In this document: positions 5,114-7,424 of the stretch, one piece after another
How the letters are laid out: every line of letters starts with the position of its first letter
Position numbering within the stretch: position 1 is the stretch's first letter
Assembly: GCA_905210385.1 (NCBI GenBank)
Contig: CAJLWS010000071.1
Span: 1-7,424, forward strand
Source: an uncultured Eubacteriales bacterium
Lineage (GTDB): Bacteria; Bacillota; Clostridia; Oscillospirales; Oscillospiraceae
DNA: 7,424 nucleotides
Reading direction: 5' to 3'
The notes under the pieces: model-generated
What the model was told of the DNA's origin: nothing
Database searches by the model: none
What the model saw: the letters and a program-made list of their open reading frames with translations, nothing else
Translations under genes and position numbers: made by a program

Positions 5114-7080
5114 TGGCCATTGTGAAGATGAAGCGGCTGCGCCTGCTGGGGATGCGGGCGGACCGGGAGCGAATGCTGGGTATGCTGCAGAGGCTGGGGT
5201 GCGTGGAGGTGGATGAGCTGGACCTGGACCGGTCCATCCCGGAGTGGGCGGCCCTTACCAGGCCAGATGGGCAGGCACTGGCCGCAGCCAGAGATGAGCA
5301 GGATCTGCTGGGCAGCGCGCTGTCCAGCCTGAACAAGCGGGAGAAGCCGAAGGGCAGACTGCTGTCAGCCCGGCGGCGGGTGAGTCCGGCCCAGCTGTTT
5401 GACGACGGGGCGTATGCCGCCGGACTGGAGTGGGCCCGGACCATTGTGGACACGGAGCGGTCGGTGGCCGCGCTGGTGGCCCGGCAGGGGGAGGTGCGGG
5501 GCCGCCAGACGGCCCTCACCCCCTGGCTGGTCCTGGATGTGCCCCTGGAGCTGGAGGGGGATGGGACGGTGAGCTGGGTGTTCGGAACGGCGTCCTCCGG
5601 CGTGGAGCTTGCCGAACTGGAGAGAGCGCTGGCGACGGCCTCAGAGCTGGCCTGCCTGTTTTCCGCCGCCGACGGACGGCAATCCCGCAGCCTTTTGCTG
5701 CTGTGCCATGCCAGTGTGGAGACAACCTGCCTGGAGGCCATGGGGCAGCTGGGCTTTTCCCCCGCCCACCTGCGGGGCTGGAGGGGTACGGCGGCGGATA
5801 ACTACCGGGCACTGGACCGGGAGCTGGAGGAGCTGGAGGAGCAAGTGGCCCGGGCAGAGAAACAGCTGGCCTCCCTGGCATCCCAACGGGAGCTGCTGGA
5901 GCGCTGCGCAGACCGGTGCGCTCAGGAGATTGCCCGGGAGGAGGCCAAGGGACGCCTGCTGGACACGGCGGACACCTTCCTGCTGGAGGGCTGGGTTCCG
6001 GCCCGGGATGTCCGGCGGCTGGAGACGGTTGTGGTATCCTTCGGCTGTGCCTATGAGCTGTCCGACCCGGTCCCGGAGGAGTATTCCCAGGTGCCGGTAC
6101 GGCTGGAAAACGGGAGGCTGACCCGGTGCATGAACATGGTCACGGAGATGTACTCCCTGCCGCGCTATGGCTCGGTGGATCCCAACCCCCTGATGGCCCC
6201 CTTCTTTATCCTATTCTACGGGATCATGATGGCGGACATGGGGTACGGCCTGCTGATGATATTGGGCGGTGGCTTGATCCTGAAGCGAGGGGTATCCCGG
6301 GAGGGGATGCGGAACTTCGGGGAGCTGCTGCTCTACTGCGGGATCAGCACCTTTGGGATCGGCGCTGCTACGGGGGCCTTTTTCGGGGATTTTCTACCCC
6401 GGCTGGCCCGGCTGATCGACCCGGACACCACCTTTACCACCCTGCCTGCCCTGTTCACTCCTCTGGAGGACACCATGGCCATCCTGGTGGGAGCTCTGGC
6501 CCTGGGCTTTGTCCAGATCGTCACCGGACAGGCGGTGAGCTTTGTCCAGAAGATCCGGGACGGCCGGGGCCGGGACGCTCTGTGGGACGAGCTGCCCTGG
6601 TGGGTGATCTACCTGGGCGTGGGCCTGCTGGCACTGGATATGGGCCGTGTGGCCGGCTATCCGGTGGTGCTCCTCATCGGGATTCTGATGATGGTGTACG
6701 GCTCCTCCCGGAGGGCCAGAGGGCTGGGCAAGATAGGGGCGGTGATCGGCGCGGTGTACAGCGGGGTGACCGGCATCTTCGGCGATGTGCTCTCCTATTC
6801 CCGGCTTATGGCCCTGATGCTCTCGGGCAGCATCATCGCCAGCGTGTTCAACACCCTGGGGAGCATCACCGGCAATGTGGCCGCCTTTGTGCTCATCGCC
6901 ATGGCGGGCAACCTGCTGAACTTCGCCTTGAACCTGCTGGGCTGCTATGTCCACGACCTGCGGCTGCAGTGCCTGGAGTTTTTCAAGGCCTTTTACCGGG
7001 ACGGAGGAGTGCCCTTCCGTCCCCTGCGCGTGGAGACAACGTATGTAGAGCTTGAGGAGGAACATCATCATGTTGGCTGA
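5113..7080 (+). CDS. ntpI: V/A-type ATPase subunit I (a-type stator)
   Basis: Subunit I is the stator of the membrane sector and provides the ion half-channels beside the rotor ring. The protein has 655 residues, a normal length. Its cytoplasmic half (about 1-350) contains a long coiled coil near 231-285. The membrane half begins at PNPLMAPFFILFYGIMMADM (357-376), followed by GYG, a family hallmark, and has several hydrophobic segments up to about 640. The essential arginine lies in DVLSYSRLMAL as R564, matching the conserved Arg of V-ATPase a subunits. The ATG at 5113 overlaps the preceding stop by one base and follows GGAAAGGATCGG. A frame extension back to 5032 lies inside the stalk gene and is not used. 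The 3' end overlaps ntpK by 11 bases. The tail ends in EEEHHHVG, whose codons also form the ntpK ribosome binding site. Confidence 0.95.
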   Translation: MAIVKMKRLRLLGMRADRERMLGMLQRLGCVEVDELDLDRSIPEWAALTRPDGQALAAARDEQDLLGSALSSLNKREKPKGRLLSARRRVSPAQLFDDGAYAAGLEWARTIVDTERSVAALVARQGEVRGRQTALTPWLVLDVPLELEGDGTVSWVFGTASSGVELAELERALATASELACLFSAADGRQSRSLLLLCHASVETTCLEAMGQLGFSPAHLRGWRGTAADNYRALDRELEELEEQVARAEKQLASLASQRELLERCADRCAQEIAREEAKGRLLDTADTFLLEGWVPARDVRRLETVVVSFGCAYELSDPVPEEYSQVPVRLENGRLTRCMNMVTEMYSLPRYGSVDPNPLMAPFFILFYGIMMADMGYGLLMILGGGLILKRGVSREGMRNFGELLLYCGISTFGIGAATGAFFGDFLPRLARLIDPDTTFTTLPALFTPLEDTMAILVGALALGFVQIVTGQAVSFVQKIRDGRGRDALWDELPWWVIYLGVGLLALDMGRVAGYPVVLLIGILMMVYGSSRRARGLGKIGAVIGAVYSGVTGIFGDVLSYSRLMALMLSGSIIASVFNTLGSITGNVAAFVLIAMAGNLLNFALNLLGCYVHDLRLQCLEFFKAFYRDGGVPFRPLRVETTYVELEEEHHHVG

Positions 7081-7424
7081 GTTTGTGGAGCTGTTTGGAG
7101 GGACCGCCCTGGCGTTTCTGGGCGCGGGATTGGCGGTGGCCCTGTGCTGCGTGGGCTCCGCCCGGGGCACCGGTCTGGCCGGAGAGGCGGCCACGGGGCT
7201 CCTGTCCGAGGCGCCCGAGCATTTTTCCAAGTGCCTGATCCTCCAGGTCATCCCCGGTACCCAGGGTCTGTACGGACTGGTGATCTGGTTCTTTGCCCTG
7301 TTCGTCTTGGGGGTGTTCGGTGGCGGGATACGGCAGCTCAGCGCCACCCAGGGTCTGACGGTGCTGATCTCCTGCCTGCCCATGGCCATCGGAGGCTACC
7401 GCTCCGCCGTCTACCAGGGGCGGG
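7070..7424 (+). CDS. ntpK: V/A-type ATPase subunit K (rotor c-ring), partial
   Basis: The gene is cut by the right window edge after 118 codons; family members have about 155-160. It encodes the proteolipid with two fused helical hairpins that forms the rotor ring. The first hairpin carries QVIPGTQGLYG (59-69), and the second begins with ATQGLTVLISCLPMAIGG (92-109). These match the E. hirae NtpK QLLPGTQGLYG and VVQGL blocks. T64, Q65, Y68 and Q94 correspond to its sodium-site residues T64, Q65, Y68 and Q110, so sodium coupling is likely. The essential glutamate of the fourth helix lies outside the window. The ATG at 7070 follows GAGGAGG (7054-7060) by nine bases and overlaps the subunit I stop, implying coupled translation. 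Later operon genes are expected beyond the edge. Confidence 0.95.
   Translation, partial: MLAEFVELFGGTALAFLGAGLAVALCCVGSARGTGLAGEAATGLLSEAPEHFSKCLILQVIPGTQGLYGLVIWFFALFVLGVFGGGIRQLSATQGLTVLISCLPMAIGGYRSAVYQGR

Noticed and set aside
6126..7055. 309-codon plus-strand frame inside subunit I, and long minus-strand frames over the same region
   Set aside because: They are high-GC shadow frames of ntpI, full of Gly, Pro, Arg and His, without domains or start signals.

Overview
This window looks like chromosomal core DNA from a GC-rich, endospore-forming anaerobe of the Clostridia, probably an Oscillospirales-type bacterium. The evidence is a cluster of mother-cell sporulation genes (SpoIID, YaaL, BofA) beside a V/A-type ATPase operon in the order stalk subunit–I–K, the order known from Enterococcus hirae ntpFIK. 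The genus is inference. I see no mobile element, CRISPR array, tRNA or rRNA.

Layout. Positions 1-303 have no convincing gene. They hold a strong inverted repeat (53-95) and a stretch that can fold into a multi-branched RNA (about 167-269). A citrate synthase family gene (304-1686) runs leftward from a near-consensus housekeeping promoter (1728-1756), and its transcript probably begins with a small hairpin. Divergent from it is spoIID (1830-2867), then yaaL (2928-3176) and bofA (3173-3427), the last two joined by an ATGA stop/start overlap. A separate promoter (3460-3488) probably drives a membrane-anchored protein related to the DUF4015 putative glycoside hydrolases (3563-4666), which ends at a clear intrinsic terminator (4691-4731). 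The V-type ATPase operon follows: a coiled-coil stalk subunit (4799-5113), the large membrane subunit I (5113-7080) and the rotor subunit K (7070 to the window edge). Each of these genes overlaps the next, and the operon continues beyond the window.

How the genes fit together. SpoIID digests peptidoglycan during engulfment. BofA holds back the protease that activates sigma-K in the mother cell. YaaL is BofA's usual small neighbour. The leaders of spoIID and yaaL share a similar block resembling a sigma-E promoter, which would suit joint mother-cell expression. The ATPase genes encode an ion-pumping rotary machine. The visible ligands in subunit K match the sodium-binding set of E. hirae NtpK, so sodium is the likelier coupling ion. 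Citrate synthase stands alone and probably feeds citrate/2-oxoglutarate synthesis.

I found no wholly new system. The best leads are the possible structured RNA at 167-269, a changed zinc site in SpoIID, changed inhibitory residues in BofA, and degenerate active-site motifs in the DUF4015-like protein.
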